64,000 nucleotides of DNA from Cyclobacteriaceae bacterium. GTDB taxonomy: Bacteria; Bacteroidota; Bacteroidia; Cytophagales; Cyclobacteriaceae. The position numbers and the translations under genes were made by a program. Under the pieces are notes generated by a model. That model ran no database searches. It saw only the letters and a program-made list of their open reading frames with translations, and was not told where the DNA came from. Below are positions 26,564 through 35,521 of this stretch, one piece after another. Within the stretch, counting starts at the first letter, position 1; the number at the start of each line of letters is the position of its first letter. The stretch is from contig JAHCHY010000009.1 in assembly GCA_026129485.1 (NCBI GenBank), positions 1-64,000 on the forward strand, written 5' to 3'.

Positions 26564-27217
26564 CTAACTGTCAAACTTTACACTCTCGGCAAGGGTACGC
26601 TCATCATACTTCATGCCATATTGATCGAGCACATCCTGCGGGACGCCATCCCATTGATTGGGGCGGTTACCCATATAACCGAGGTCTTTAATGCCGATTT
26701 CGCTGGTAAAGAAGCCACAAGCTGTCAGATCGCGCACCAGGTTAAAGAAGGCAACGCCCTGCGCCATTTCGGGTTTAGCCTTTTCAGGCCAGGCAATTTC
26801 ATCAACTATTTCAATCTGCTGAGCCGGTGAGCAGGAAGCAAAATCTGCATGGTATCGTTTCATACATTGCAGGTCAAGCCACTTTAATCCGCCACGCATG
26901 GGTAACTGGTGCCGGGGCATATCTTTTACAATGAACTCTATGAACTCCGGTACTTTGGCATCCGATGCAGAGCCTGAAACTTCATCTTTCGGGATGATAA
27001 TATCCGCCAGCAGGCGAATGGTTTTCATCTCATGCTCATCGAAGAATGTTTCGCTTAAAAGCTTTTGCTCGCGTTCCAGCTCTTCCGGAGTACGATCGAT
27101 AGTGAATGTGGGCAGCTCTGCTGTTTTTTCTTTTGGCGTTTCGCATGATTGATTGATCAGGGCTGTCGCGCCAAGCGAACCGACTGCTAATGTCTTCAGG
27201 TATTTTCTTCTGTCCAT
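26564..27217 (-). CDS. Gluconate 2-dehydrogenase subunit 3 family protein
   Basis: A 217-residue small subunit of membrane or periplasmic GMC-type sugar dehydrogenases. The N-terminus carries DRRKYLKTLAVGSLGATALINQSC, a Tat-like signal with a possible lipidated Cys. The family core follows: FFDEHEMKTIRLLADIIIPKDE, PEFIEFIVKDMP, and the C-terminal FFNLVRDLTACGFFTSEIGIKDLGY. It lies downstream of the GMC gene. The small subunit carries the export signal, so it probably carries the signal-less catalytic subunit through the Tat pathway. This is the arrangement known for glucoside 3-dehydrogenase and gluconate 2-dehydrogenase. Confidence 0.88.
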   Translation of the reverse strand: MDRRKYLKTLAVGSLGATALINQSCETPKEKTAELPTFTIDRTPEELEREQKLLSETFFDEHEMKTIRLLADIIIPKDEVSGSASDAKVPEFIEFIVKDMPRHQLPMRGGLKWLDLQCMKRYHADFASCSPAQQIEIVDEIAWPEKAKPEMAQGVAFFNLVRDLTACGFFTSEIGIKDLGYMGNRPNQWDGVPQDVLDQYGMKYDERTLAESVKFDS

Positions 27218-27221
27218 AACC

Positions 27222-27260
27222 TCACCCCTGGCCCCTCTCCAAAGGAGAGGGGTAAGAGGA
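27222..27260 (-). repeat. Intercistronic GC-rich palindrome (CCCCTCTCC/GGAGAGGGG)
   Basis: CCCCTCTCC (27232-27240), AAA, GGAGAGGGG (27244-27252), flanked by CCTCACCCCTGG and TAAGAGG. The 9-bp stem is perfect. It lies between the GMC and subunit-3 genes. I recall this kind of element as a common dispersed intergenic repeat in Cytophagales. Confidence 0.7.
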
Positions 27261-27266
27261 ATTTGT

Positions 27267-29003
27267 TTAAATGTTCTGCTTCTTTAATTCATCAATAATA
27301 TATTCACTCGCCCGCATGGATAAAGCTAATATCGTCCACGTAGGATTTTTATCGGCCTGCGATACAAACGGTCCGCCATCCACCACAAACAAATTCTTTA
27401 CATCGTGCGCCTGGTTGAATTTATTTACTACTGATTTTTTCGGATCGTTGCCCATTCGGGTTGTGCCTACTTCGTGAATGATGCGGCCGGGCGCTTCCAA
27501 GCCATAATCATTTTCTGCGCTGCCCTGGCCCCAGGTTGCCACTCCGCCCATTTTGTCAATGATCTCGGCAAATGTTTCCTTCATGTGCTTGGCCTGCTTC
27601 ACTTCAAAGTCGCTCCACTTGTAATGGAAGCGCAGCACCGGGATGCCGTATTTATCAACTGTATTCGGGTCAATCTCGCAATAGTTATCTTCGCGGGCAA
27701 CAGCTTCACCACGACCAGCCATGCCAAACGTTGCGCCATAGAAGTAGCGGTAGTCATCTTTCAGCGATGCACCGTAGCCACCGGCTTGTTTCATGCTGCC
27801 ATCACGTCCCGGGTATTTTCCATTCAGGTTTTGCATACCAAACCCGAACCCATAGCCGGGCATGCCCATGCCGCCCCAGTATTCGATGTGGTAGCCGCGC
27901 GGAAAGTCGAGCTTCTTGTTATCTAACCACCACGGTGTGTACACGTGCATGCCACCCACACCATCTTCATTATAGCGCTTGCGTCCGATCAGCTTGGGCA
28001 GAATGCCACCCATGGAAGCCCCGGTGGAATCGTGCAGGTACTTGCCTGCCACACCACTTGAGTTTGCCAGCCCGTTAGGGAAGAGGCTTGATCTGGAATT
28101 AAGCAACAGGCGGGCAGACTCGCACGCGCTTGCCGCCAGTATCACTACTTTGGCCTTTACCGTATATTCCTGCTTGTCGTCTTTATTCACAAAAGAGATT
28201 CCGGTGGCTTTGCCGGATGCATCGGTAAGCACCTCGCGCGCCATAGCGTTGGGTATTACATCTACATTTCCGGTTTTAAGGGCGGGCTTAACCAATACCG
28301 ATGAGGATGAAAAATCGCCATACACAGTGCAGCCGCGATTGCATTGCGAGCAATAGAAGCAGGCGCCCCGCTCATCATTAACCGGTTTGGTTAAAATAGA
28401 TAAGCGCGATGGTATTACCGGGATGTTAAGCTGTGTGGCGGCTTCTTTAATGAATAATTCATGCAGGCGCGGCTTGGGTGGCGGCAGAAAAATACTATCC
28501 GGGTCGTTCGGTAAATTTTCTTTTGAGCCGAATACACCGATCAGCTTATCGATCTTATCATAATAAGGCGCAACATCATCATAGCTTATAGGCCAGTCAT
28601 CACCCAGACCATCAATGCTTTTGCGTTTAAAATCTTTCGGGCCGAAGCGCAATGAAATCCGCCCCCAGTGATTGGTTCTTCCACCCAGCATACGCGAGCG
28701 AAACCAATCGAACTTTGTTCCATTCTTATGCGTGTAGGGCTCGCCTTCAATTTCCCAACCGCCATAAGCTGCATCAAAATCACCGAAAGGGCGGTGTGTA
28801 CCGGCTCCCCTGCGGGGCGACTCCCACGGCCATTTTAATTGCGTAACATTTTTGGCAGGATCGTAAAGCGGGCCGGCTTCCAGCAGCACCACTTTTATTC
28901 CGGCATTGGCCAGCACATAGGCAGCCATACCGCCACCGGCACCGGAGCCTACAATACAAACATCATAATCTTTAGGAGTTTCTTTGATCTGGAAATCGGC
29001 CAT
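27267..29003 (-). CDS. GMC family oxidoreductase (sugar dehydrogenase catalytic subunit)
   Basis: About 578 residues from the ATG preceding ADFQIKETPKDYD; an upstream TTG would add 11 residues. FAD-binding GSGAGGG at 19-25, the GMC signature RMLGGRTNHWGRISLRFG, a cysteine cluster CFYCSQCNRGC near 220, and the C-terminal GTTRMGNDP and DGGPFVSQADKNPTWTILAL with the active-site region. No signal peptide, consistent with export alongside the Tat-bearing small subunit encoded next. Expected action: FAD-dependent oxidation of a sugar hydroxyl, passing electrons to a membrane carrier. With the two Gfo/Idh proteins it suggests a 3-keto-sugar route; that is inference. Confidence 0.9.
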   Translation of the reverse strand: MADFQIKETPKDYDVCIVGSGAGGGMAAYVLANAGIKVVLLEAGPLYDPAKNVTQLKWPWESPRRGAGTHRPFGDFDAAYGGWEIEGEPYTHKNGTKFDWFRSRMLGGRTNHWGRISLRFGPKDFKRKSIDGLGDDWPISYDDVAPYYDKIDKLIGVFGSKENLPNDPDSIFLPPPKPRLHELFIKEAATQLNIPVIPSRLSILTKPVNDERGACFYCSQCNRGCTVYGDFSSSSVLVKPALKTGNVDVIPNAMAREVLTDASGKATGISFVNKDDKQEYTVKAKVVILAASACESARLLLNSRSSLFPNGLANSSGVAGKYLHDSTGASMGGILPKLIGRKRYNEDGVGGMHVYTPWWLDNKKLDFPRGYHIEYWGGMGMPGYGFGFGMQNLNGKYPGRDGSMKQAGGYGASLKDDYRYFYGATFGMAGRGEAVAREDNYCEIDPNTVDKYGIPVLRFHYKWSDFEVKQAKHMKETFAEIIDKMGGVATWGQGSAENDYGLEAPGRIIHEVGTTRMGNDPKKSVVNKFNQAHDVKNLFVVDGGPFVSQADKNPTWTILALSMRASEYIIDELKKQNI

Positions 29004-29083
29004 ATTTGGTTGAATAGAAAAAGTAAGATGGCCCAAAGGTTTTAAAAATCAAAGCTATGTTTTGTGATTGGCGGGTTAACGCT

Positions 29084-29320
29084 TTAAGGAAGCTTTTGGC
29101 GGGATTTTTTGGGAACGGGATCATAACCACTTGTTCCCCACGGATGACAACGGCCTATGCGTTTGGCGCCCAGCACGATGCCTTTTAAAACACCCCATTC
29201 CTGTATGGCCTCGATCGTGTATTGCGAACAGGATGGCGCATGACGGCAATGTGCACCCAGCATAGGCGAAAGTGTTGCCTGGTAAATGCGTATGGGGAAG
29301 ATGAAAATTTTTCTGAGCAT
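29084..29320 (-). CDS. yidD: Membrane protein insertion efficiency factor YidD
   Basis: A 78-residue protein from the ATG (MLRKIF) at 29320; a TTG four codons upstream is possible but unlike the family. The conserved core is [30 protein letters not shown] and [15 protein letters not shown]. It has an amphipathic N-terminal helix at the inner membrane and assists YidC/Sec insertion. In many bacteria it sits beside rnpA/yidC; here it is next to cysS, downstream of it on the same strand. Confidence 0.9.
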   Translation of the reverse strand: MLRKIFIFPIRIYQATLSPMLGAHCRHAPSCSQYTIEAIQEWGVLKGIVLGAKRIGRCHPWGTSGYDPVPKKSRQKLP

Positions 29321-29371
29321 GCTGTGCTTCAATCAACCTGCTGATTGTTGAAATAGTTCATGGATGGCGAG

Positions 29372-30874
29372 CTACTCAAATGAATACGTCATTTCACCAT
29401 CTTTACCATCCTTAACCTGGATGCCCAGCTTTTTCAGGTCGTCCCGGATTTTGTCCGACAAGGCAAAGTTCTTATCGGTGCGGGCTTTCTTCCGGAGATC
29501 AATCAATAAGTTAATAGCGCCTTTCAGCGTTTCATCATTTTGCTCTTTTTCTTCCTGCAGACCCAGCACTTCTTCCATAAACCCGATATAGGTTTCCTTA
29601 AACTCAGTGAAAGCGACTTTATCTACATCGGATAATTTAATATTGCCTGATTGCAGATCATTGATCCTTGCCGACATTTCAAACAACACGGCCAGCGTTT
29701 TGGCGGTATTAAAATCATCGCTCATGTTCAGGTAACATTCCCTGCTTAGCCGTGTAAGCTCTTTGCTTATTTCAGAATCGGATGCAGCAGGAGCAGGCTC
29801 CATTTTCTTAATAAGAACCAATGCGTTCACTAATTTCTTAAATCCTTTTTCTGCCGCCTGCAAGGCTTCGTTCGAAAAATCGAGCGTGCTGGAGTAGTGC
29901 GATTGCAGCATGAAAAAGCGAACGGCCATTGGGCCATAACCTTTATCCAGCAGCTTATGCGTTCCGGCAAACAGCTCCCGCGGCAAAAAAGAATTGCCTA
30001 ACGATTTACTCATCTTCTGCCCGTTAACCGTAAGCATGTTGGAGTGCAGCCAGTAGTTAACCGGTGCTTTGCCGGTAGCCCCGGTGCCTTGCGCTATTTC
30101 GCATTCGTGGTGTGGAAACTTCAGATCCATACCACCGCCATGAATATCGAATGTGTCGCCCAGGTATTTGGTGCTCATAACGGTACACTCCAGATGCCAG
30201 CCCGGGAAACCATCGCCCCACGGAGAAGGCCACCGCATGATGTGATGGGGTGAAGCTTTTTTCCAGAGCGCAAAGTCGATCTTATCACGCTTCTCGTCCT
30301 GGTTATCCAGCTCGCGGCCGCTTTCTACCAGCTCTTCAATATTGCGGCCCGATAAGATACCGTAATGATTTTTCTGGTTGTACTTGCGCACATTGAAGTA
30401 AACCGAACCATTTGATTCGTAAGCCAAACCTTTATCCAAAAGCTTTTTGGTGATCTCAATCTGCTCCACAATATGGCCGGTTGCGCTGGGCTCAATGCTG
30501 GGTGGCAGAATGTTGAACTGGCGCATTACTTCATGAAAATCTTCGGTGTAGTGCTTCACTACTTCCATAGGCTCAAGCTGTTCCAGCCGCGCTTTCTTGG
30601 CGATTTTATCTTCACCTTCATCGGCATCATTTTCGAGGTGGCCTACATCGGTAATGTTGCGCACATACCTGACTTTATAACCCAGAAAGCGGAGATAACG
30701 GGATACTATATCGAAGGTGAGGAAGGTTCTTACGTTACCGAGGTGCACATCGTTATATACGGTGGGGCCGCATACGTACATGCCTACAAAGCCGGGTGTA
30801 ACAGGCTTAAAAATTTCTTTTGTTCCGGTTAACGAATTGGTTACGAATACGGGGTACTGCTCAAGCTGCTTCAT
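29372..30874 (-). CDS. cysS: Cysteinyl-tRNA synthetase
   Basis: A 500-residue class I synthetase. Zinc ligand and HIGH region [16 protein letters not shown] (Cys35, HLGN 44-47), tRNA/cysteine site [10 protein letters not shown] with Cys230, HHECE (255-259), and KMSKS at 287-291. The C-terminal helical domain and [20 protein letters not shown] ending are normal. Charges tRNA-Cys. Length is usual for bacteria. Confidence 0.96.
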   Translation of the reverse strand: MKQLEQYPVFVTNSLTGTKEIFKPVTPGFVGMYVCGPTVYNDVHLGNVRTFLTFDIVSRYLRFLGYKVRYVRNITDVGHLENDADEGEDKIAKKARLEQLEPMEVVKHYTEDFHEVMRQFNILPPSIEPSATGHIVEQIEITKKLLDKGLAYESNGSVYFNVRKYNQKNHYGILSGRNIEELVESGRELDNQDEKRDKIDFALWKKASPHHIMRWPSPWGDGFPGWHLECTVMSTKYLGDTFDIHGGGMDLKFPHHECEIAQGTGATGKAPVNYWLHSNMLTVNGQKMSKSLGNSFLPRELFAGTHKLLDKGYGPMAVRFFMLQSHYSSTLDFSNEALQAAEKGFKKLVNALVLIKKMEPAPAASDSEISKELTRLSRECYLNMSDDFNTAKTLAVLFEMSARINDLQSGNIKLSDVDKVAFTEFKETYIGFMEEVLGLQEEKEQNDETLKGAINLLIDLRKKARTDKNFALSDKIRDDLKKLGIQVKDGKDGEMTYSFE

Positions 30875-30909
30875 AGATCAAAATGCAACCGCGAAAATAC
30901 GACTAAAAA

Positions 30910-31992
30910 TCAGACGTTGGCATCTGAAGCATTACCCGGGTGCGACAGGTAGGAATCAACATTTTGAGCGGTTATGACCTCCAGCGGGAACAGGTGCTTG
31001 GCAGGCGCTTTTTTTCTGAACAGCAGGTAATTAGCCATAGTTTGTATACCCAGCTTGGCCTGCCGCATGGGGTTTTGGTTGATCAGGAAATCTACGTGGT
31101 TCGATTTCAGCAACGCTATGTTGGGTGGAATCAGGTCGTACCCGACAATACGGATATCCGGGTTTCGCGATTTAAAGGCCCGGGCAACCAGGAATGCCTT
31201 TGAAGTGCTTACCGCAACTCCGGCAAGGTCGTTCGAGTTTACAAGCTCATTTAACCGGGCATTGAATTCCGGTGTATCGGGCTGACCAAGCGTTACAGAA
31301 GCAGCGGACATTGAACCCTTATGGGTGTTGAGATAATTCATGAACCCTTTCTCTTTATCTTTTAAGTGCACTGAATTGGGAATATCCTCATCAATGTGAA
31401 GAAAGATGAATTTACTGTTGCCGGGCTGGCCCATGGAAACAAGCTCAGCCGCCAGCGCCCCGCTTTGTTCAAGATCCTGGCCGATAAAGCTCAGGGCATT
31501 GGCTTCTACAATGTGTGTGTTGAATAATACAAAGGGAATGTTCGCATCCTTCAGGCTCTTAAAAAATGGAATAGACGCAAAGTAGAACAGGGGGGCAACC
31601 AATACACCATCAGGCTTGGCGTGGTACACCTCAAGAGCCGCCCGCTGAAAATCAAGATTGTTGTGCAGGTCGTAATAAAGTGTTTTGATGGCAATATCTA
31701 TGCTATACTGGGATAGCTGCTTCAGCCCGGCCTTCAAGCCATTTTCTGATTGTTGCCAGTAAGGATCGGACTCAGGGTTAGGAATCAGCACACTGATCTG
31801 GTGCTGCCGGGAAGTGCTAAGGCTGCGCGCGATCAGGTTGGGTGAATAATTGATACTCTTCAGAACTTCGTTAACCTTTTCGGCTGATTGGGGAGAAACT
31901 TTTCCCCTCTGATGTAAAATCCTGTCAACGGTGCCTTCCGAAACCCCGGCAAGCTTGGCAATGTCTTTTATCCTGATTCGCTTTTGGCTCAT
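30910..31992 (-). CDS. LacI-family transcriptional regulator
   Basis: About 360 residues from the ATG at 31990-31992, giving the family N-terminus RIRIKDIAKLAGVSEGTVDRILHQRG. The frame is open 20 codons further but those residues are not family-like. The HTH/hinge ends at SPNLIARSL, followed by a periplasmic-binding-protein-like ligand domain (ISVLIPNPESDPYWQQ, PDGVLVAPLF, GVAVSTSKAFLVARA, IRIVGYDLIPPN). The recognition helix reads EGTVDRIL rather than the classical STVSRVL. It is divergent from the SusC/SusD locus and very probably controls it in response to a sugar. Confidence 0.9.
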   Translation of the reverse strand: MSQKRIRIKDIAKLAGVSEGTVDRILHQRGKVSPQSAEKVNEVLKSINYSPNLIARSLSTSRQHQISVLIPNPESDPYWQQSENGLKAGLKQLSQYSIDIAIKTLYYDLHNNLDFQRAALEVYHAKPDGVLVAPLFYFASIPFFKSLKDANIPFVLFNTHIVEANALSFIGQDLEQSGALAAELVSMGQPGNSKFIFLHIDEDIPNSVHLKDKEKGFMNYLNTHKGSMSAASVTLGQPDTPEFNARLNELVNSNDLAGVAVSTSKAFLVARAFKSRNPDIRIVGYDLIPPNIALLKSNHVDFLINQNPMRQAKLGIQTMANYLLFRKKAPAKHLFPLEVITAQNVDSYLSHPGNASDANV

Positions 31993-32127
31993 AAGCACGG
32001 CTGTAAAGATATAGTTAAAAACATCATTTTTTGAGAGTGTGTGCGGGCACACGAAGGCTGGCGCAAATGGTCGTTAGGGAAAAAATCCGGATCAATTTTA
32101 TGTCAATTTTTAATGTCGCAAACGAAA

Positions 32128-32143
32128 TCGCAATCGATTCCTG
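32128..32143. promoter_or_regulatory. Candidate LacI-type operator
   Basis: AATCGATT at 32132-32139 fits the AANCGNTT core of LacI-family operators, with a related AACGAAATCG half-site just upstream. It lies between the LacI gene and susC, where such a site would be expected. Confidence 0.45.
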
Positions 32144-32193
32144 AAAAAAATATTCATTATAATTAAGTTGAGAACATCAAAACTTTAATTTTG

Positions 32194-32201
32194 ACAAATA
32201 A
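32194..32201 (+). promoter_or_regulatory. Candidate -7 element for the SusC operon
   Basis: The stretch CTTTAATTTTGAC holds TAATTTTG, fitting TAnnTTTG. A TTG is present upstream at a shorter spacing than usual. The leader to the ATG at 32269 is about 60 bases, typical for susC genes. Confidence 0.35.
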
Positions 32202-32268
32202 CGATACATCCGAATTTTATTTTGATGTAAAGTTCACAAACAAACAAAAACCCTAAACTACACAAATC

Positions 32269-35200
32269 ATGATGAGAAATCTCTACAGAAAACTATCGCT
32301 TACGATCTGTTTTCTGCTAACGATTGCATCGGTTATGGCCCAGGAAAGGACCGTATCGGGCACCGTTACAGACGAGACAGGCAGCGCTATGCCTGGAGTT
32401 AACATCCTCTTAAAAGGTACTTCATCCGGTACCGTTACTGATGGTGATGGAAACTTCAGAATTTCCGTACCCAACGACCAGGCAGTACTTGTGATTTCTT
32501 TTGTTGGCTATGCTACTTCGGAAGTACAGGTAGGTTCCCGGGCGGTTGTAAACATTCAGCTCTCAGCAGATGTGCAAACGCTTAATGAGCTTATTGTAAC
32601 CGGGTATACTGTTCAGAAACGGGCAGATATTATCGGGTCGGTTTCTGTAATCAATTCTAAAAATACAGTAGCACAGCCGGCAGCCAACATCAGCTCTATG
32701 CTGCAGGGAAGAGCTGCGGGCATTACGGTAAGCGGTACCGGTGCACCGGGAGCAGGGGCCAAAGTGCGTATCAGGGGCTTTGTTTCATTTGGCAACAACG
32801 ACCCGCTTTATGTGATTGACGGGGTGCAGACTGACAATGCCAGCTCATTGAATCCCCAGGATATTGAATCAGTCCAGGTACTGAAAGACCCGGTTTCCGC
32901 TTCCATATATGGTTCCCGTGCGGCCAACGGTGTTATCGTAATTACCACCAAGTCAGGCTCCAGCGGTAAGCATGAGATTTCTTACGATGCTTATTATGGC
33001 AGCCAGGCTATTCCGGACAGAGCTTATCCCAAAATGCTTAATACGGCACAGTATGCAGATATGCTGTGGCGATCTTTTGCCGGTGCAGGCATTGCCAATA
33101 ATCACCAGATTTTCGGAACAGGAGCTACACCGAATATTCCCGCCCAGCTATGGACTTCCATGGATAACCGGCCCGGTCCCAGCTTTAACGGGCCCGCCAA
33201 CCCCGGGAATTATGAAGTTTTCCAGGACCTGAACCCCGATCTTTACGGCCCGTACCAGGTTTATAATACACCGGTAGGAACAGACTGGCACCGCGAAGCG
33301 ACACAAAGCGCTCCTATGCAAAGTCATCAGATCAGCGCAACAGGAGGAGGGGAAAAAGCGCGTTACTCTTTAGGATTCAACTATTTCGATCAGCAGGGTG
33401 TATTCAAGCATACTGACTTTAACCGGTATTCCGTTAGGGCCAATACCCAGTTCACTCCCAATAAATGGCTCACCATTGGTCAGAACATGCAGATAAGCTA
33501 TACCAAGCAATTGGGGGGTGGAGGTAACCCTCAGGATCTGGGTGGTGGCCTGGATTTTTCAGGTGAAGGTAGTGCATGGGCGCAGTCCTACCGCATGGTG
33601 CCTTATATACCGGTATATGATATCAATGGAAATTTTGGTGGAAACGGTATTGGTAATTCCGGGAACGGAACCAATCCAGTGGCGGCTTTGTGGAGAGGCA
33701 GGAACAATCAGTTTGCCGGCTTCAATATACTGGGTAATGTTTATGCCAGGATAAAATTCCTGAATGACTTTACTTTCGGATCATCTTTTGGAGTTGATCA
33801 GCGCGTGGGTAACGGATCCAGCTTTACCTACATCACGTATGAAAGAGCTGAAAACCAGAAGACCAATAACTTCAACGAGTTCTTCTTCCGGGGTGGTTCC
33901 TGGGTTTGGACGAACAGCCTTCAGTATGGTAAGGTGTTTGCCGAAAAGCATGATGTTAAAGTGTTTGCGGCTATGGAATCTGTTTTAGAGCAGTTCAGGT
34001 CTTTAAGCGCTTCACGCCAGGATTATGATTTCAGCGATCCTGATTTCGTATCGATCAATACGGGTAAGAACTTGCCGCTGAACGGGGGTGCGCCCTCAAC
34101 CCCCAGGGCATTGTACTCTGTGTTCGGTAAAGCCGAGTATCAATACAACGACCGGTATTTACTTAGCGTAACTCTCAGAAGAGATGCCGCATCGGTTTTC
34201 GGACCTGAAAACCGTACTGCGGTGTTTCCTGCCGTGGGCTTTGGATGGAGAATTTCCGAAGAAGCATTTATGAGTAACACTACATTTATTTCTGATCTGA
34301 AGTTAAGAGGCGGTTGGGGACAAATGGGTAGCCAACGTAACGTAAGCCCTACCAACGCATTCTCATTTTTCCAGGCGGGCTTAACATCAACCGGGTATGA
34401 CATTACCGGGAACAATGGCGGTGTGGTGATAGGCTACAGGCCGGATGTGGTAGGTAACCCCGGAACAAAGTGGGAAAGCGCAGAGATGATAAATATCGGG
34501 TTAGACGGTTCGGTGCTGGATGGGAAGCTGGATTTTACGATTGAGTATTTCAATAATACAACCCGGGACCTTCTTGTTAGCAGGCAGCGCAATGGCCTGG
34601 CTCCTGTGGTAAATCAGCCCATGATCAATGTGGGAACAATGATTAACAAGGGTATTGACGGTACCATTGCCACCCGTGGTAAAATTGGCGGCAGCGGGCT
34701 AACGTATGATGTTGCGTTAACCTACACAAGCTTTACCAATACGGCTGAGAAGCTGGATGCTGACGGGGTTGCGTTTTTTGAGCAAGGTGCAGGTCGCTTA
34801 AGCCCGATACAGCGCACGCAGGCCGGTCAATCCCTGTCAACTTTCTGGGGCTATAAGATTGACGGAATATTTCAAACACAGTCCGAGGTTGACAATCATG
34901 CCGATATGCAGTATAAGCGGGTAGGCTCATGGAAGATCAGGGATGTTAATGGTGATGGCGTGATCGATAACCAGGACCAGACTTTCTTAGGAAGCCCGAT
35001 CCCTAAATTCCAGTTAGGTACCGATCTCGTTTTAAAGTATAAGGGTTTTGATTTCAATGCCTTCCTTTACTGGAACTACGGGAACAAGATCTATAACTAT
35101 ACAAAATGGTGGACTGACCTGAGAGGATTTGTGGGTGGCGTGAGCGAACGCGCACTCACCGACTCATGGTCTGCAGAAAACACCAATGCGAAGCTCCCGA

Positions 35201-35502
35201 TATTGAATGCGAATGACACCTACTCCGGGTCCATCTCGACCGATTACTATATTGAGCCGGGATCATACCTGCGTTTACGCCAGCTCCAGGTTGGTTATAC
35301 ATTCCCATCGCAGGTGCTTTCAAAAGTGGGGTTAGGTCGCGCACGTATCTATGTACAGGGCCAGAATATCTTCACGGTTACAAAATACTCAGGTCCTGAC
35401 CCGGATATTAACATCCAGGGTGGTGAGCTGCAAATGGGCGTTGACCAGTTCAGAACGCCTTCGCCAACCGTTTATATTATTGGTGCAAGCATTGGTTTCT
35501 AA
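32269..35502 (+). CDS. SusC/RagA family TonB-linked outer-membrane transporter
   Basis: 1077 residues. Signal peptide ending SVMAQ, carboxypeptidase-regulatory-like domain (RTVSGTVTDETGSAMPGVNI to QLSADVQTL, about 27-105), TonB-box-like LNELIVTGYTVQKR, plug domain (VRIRGFVSFGNNDPLYVIDG, VLKDPVSASIYGSRAANGVI), then the 22-strand barrel ending TVYIIGASIGF. It forms the channel of a SusCD pair with the next gene and imports an oligomeric nutrient, energised by TonB. The ligand is not evident, and no SusE/F or glycosidase follows directly. Confidence 0.95.
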   Translation: MMRNLYRKLSLTICFLLTIASVMAQERTVSGTVTDETGSAMPGVNILLKGTSSGTVTDGDGNFRISVPNDQAVLVISFVGYATSEVQVGSRAVVNIQLSADVQTLNELIVTGYTVQKRADIIGSVSVINSKNTVAQPAANISSMLQGRAAGITVSGTGAPGAGAKVRIRGFVSFGNNDPLYVIDGVQTDNASSLNPQDIESVQVLKDPVSASIYGSRAANGVIVITTKSGSSGKHEISYDAYYGSQAIPDRAYPKMLNTAQYADMLWRSFAGAGIANNHQIFGTGATPNIPAQLWTSMDNRPGPSFNGPANPGNYEVFQDLNPDLYGPYQVYNTPVGTDWHREATQSAPMQSHQISATGGGEKARYSLGFNYFDQQGVFKHTDFNRYSVRANTQFTPNKWLTIGQNMQISYTKQLGGGGNPQDLGGGLDFSGEGSAWAQSYRMVPYIPVYDINGNFGGNGIGNSGNGTNPVAALWRGRNNQFAGFNILGNVYARIKFLNDFTFGSSFGVDQRVGNGSSFTYITYERAENQKTNNFNEFFFRGGSWVWTNSLQYGKVFAEKHDVKVFAAMESVLEQFRSLSASRQDYDFSDPDFVSINTGKNLPLNGGAPSTPRALYSVFGKAEYQYNDRYLLSVTLRRDAASVFGPENRTAVFPAVGFGWRISEEAFMSNTTFISDLKLRGGWGQMGSQRNVSPTNAFSFFQAGLTSTGYDITGNNGGVVIGYRPDVVGNPGTKWESAEMINIGLDGSVLDGKLDFTIEYFNNTTRDLLVSRQRNGLAPVVNQPMINVGTMINKGIDGTIATRGKIGGSGLTYDVALTYTSFTNTAEKLDADGVAFFEQGAGRLSPIQRTQAGQSLSTFWGYKIDGIFQTQSEVDNHADMQYKRVGSWKIRDVNGDGVIDNQDQTFLGSPIPKFQLGTDLVLKYKGFDFNAFLYWNYGNKIYNYTKWWTDLRGFVGGVSERALTDSWSAENTNAKLPILNANDTYSGSISTDYYIEPGSYLRLRQLQVGYTFPSQVLSKVGLGRARIYVQGQNIFTVTKYSGPDPDINIQGGELQMGVDQFRTPSPTVYIIGASIGF

Positions 35503-35521
35503 TTGTAAATGCGAAAGAATT

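Noticed and set aside
27474-28356. Long plus-strand open frames opposite the GMC gene
   Set aside because: They are antisense to a well-conserved enzyme, lack a family match and follow its codon structure.
29004-29038. Longer GMC N-terminus from a TTG
   Set aside because: The ATG before ADFQIKE gives the normal distance to the FAD motif.
35351-35521. N-terminal extension of SusD inside susC
   Set aside because: The lipoprotein signal begins at 35522; the earlier part is the shifted susC frame.
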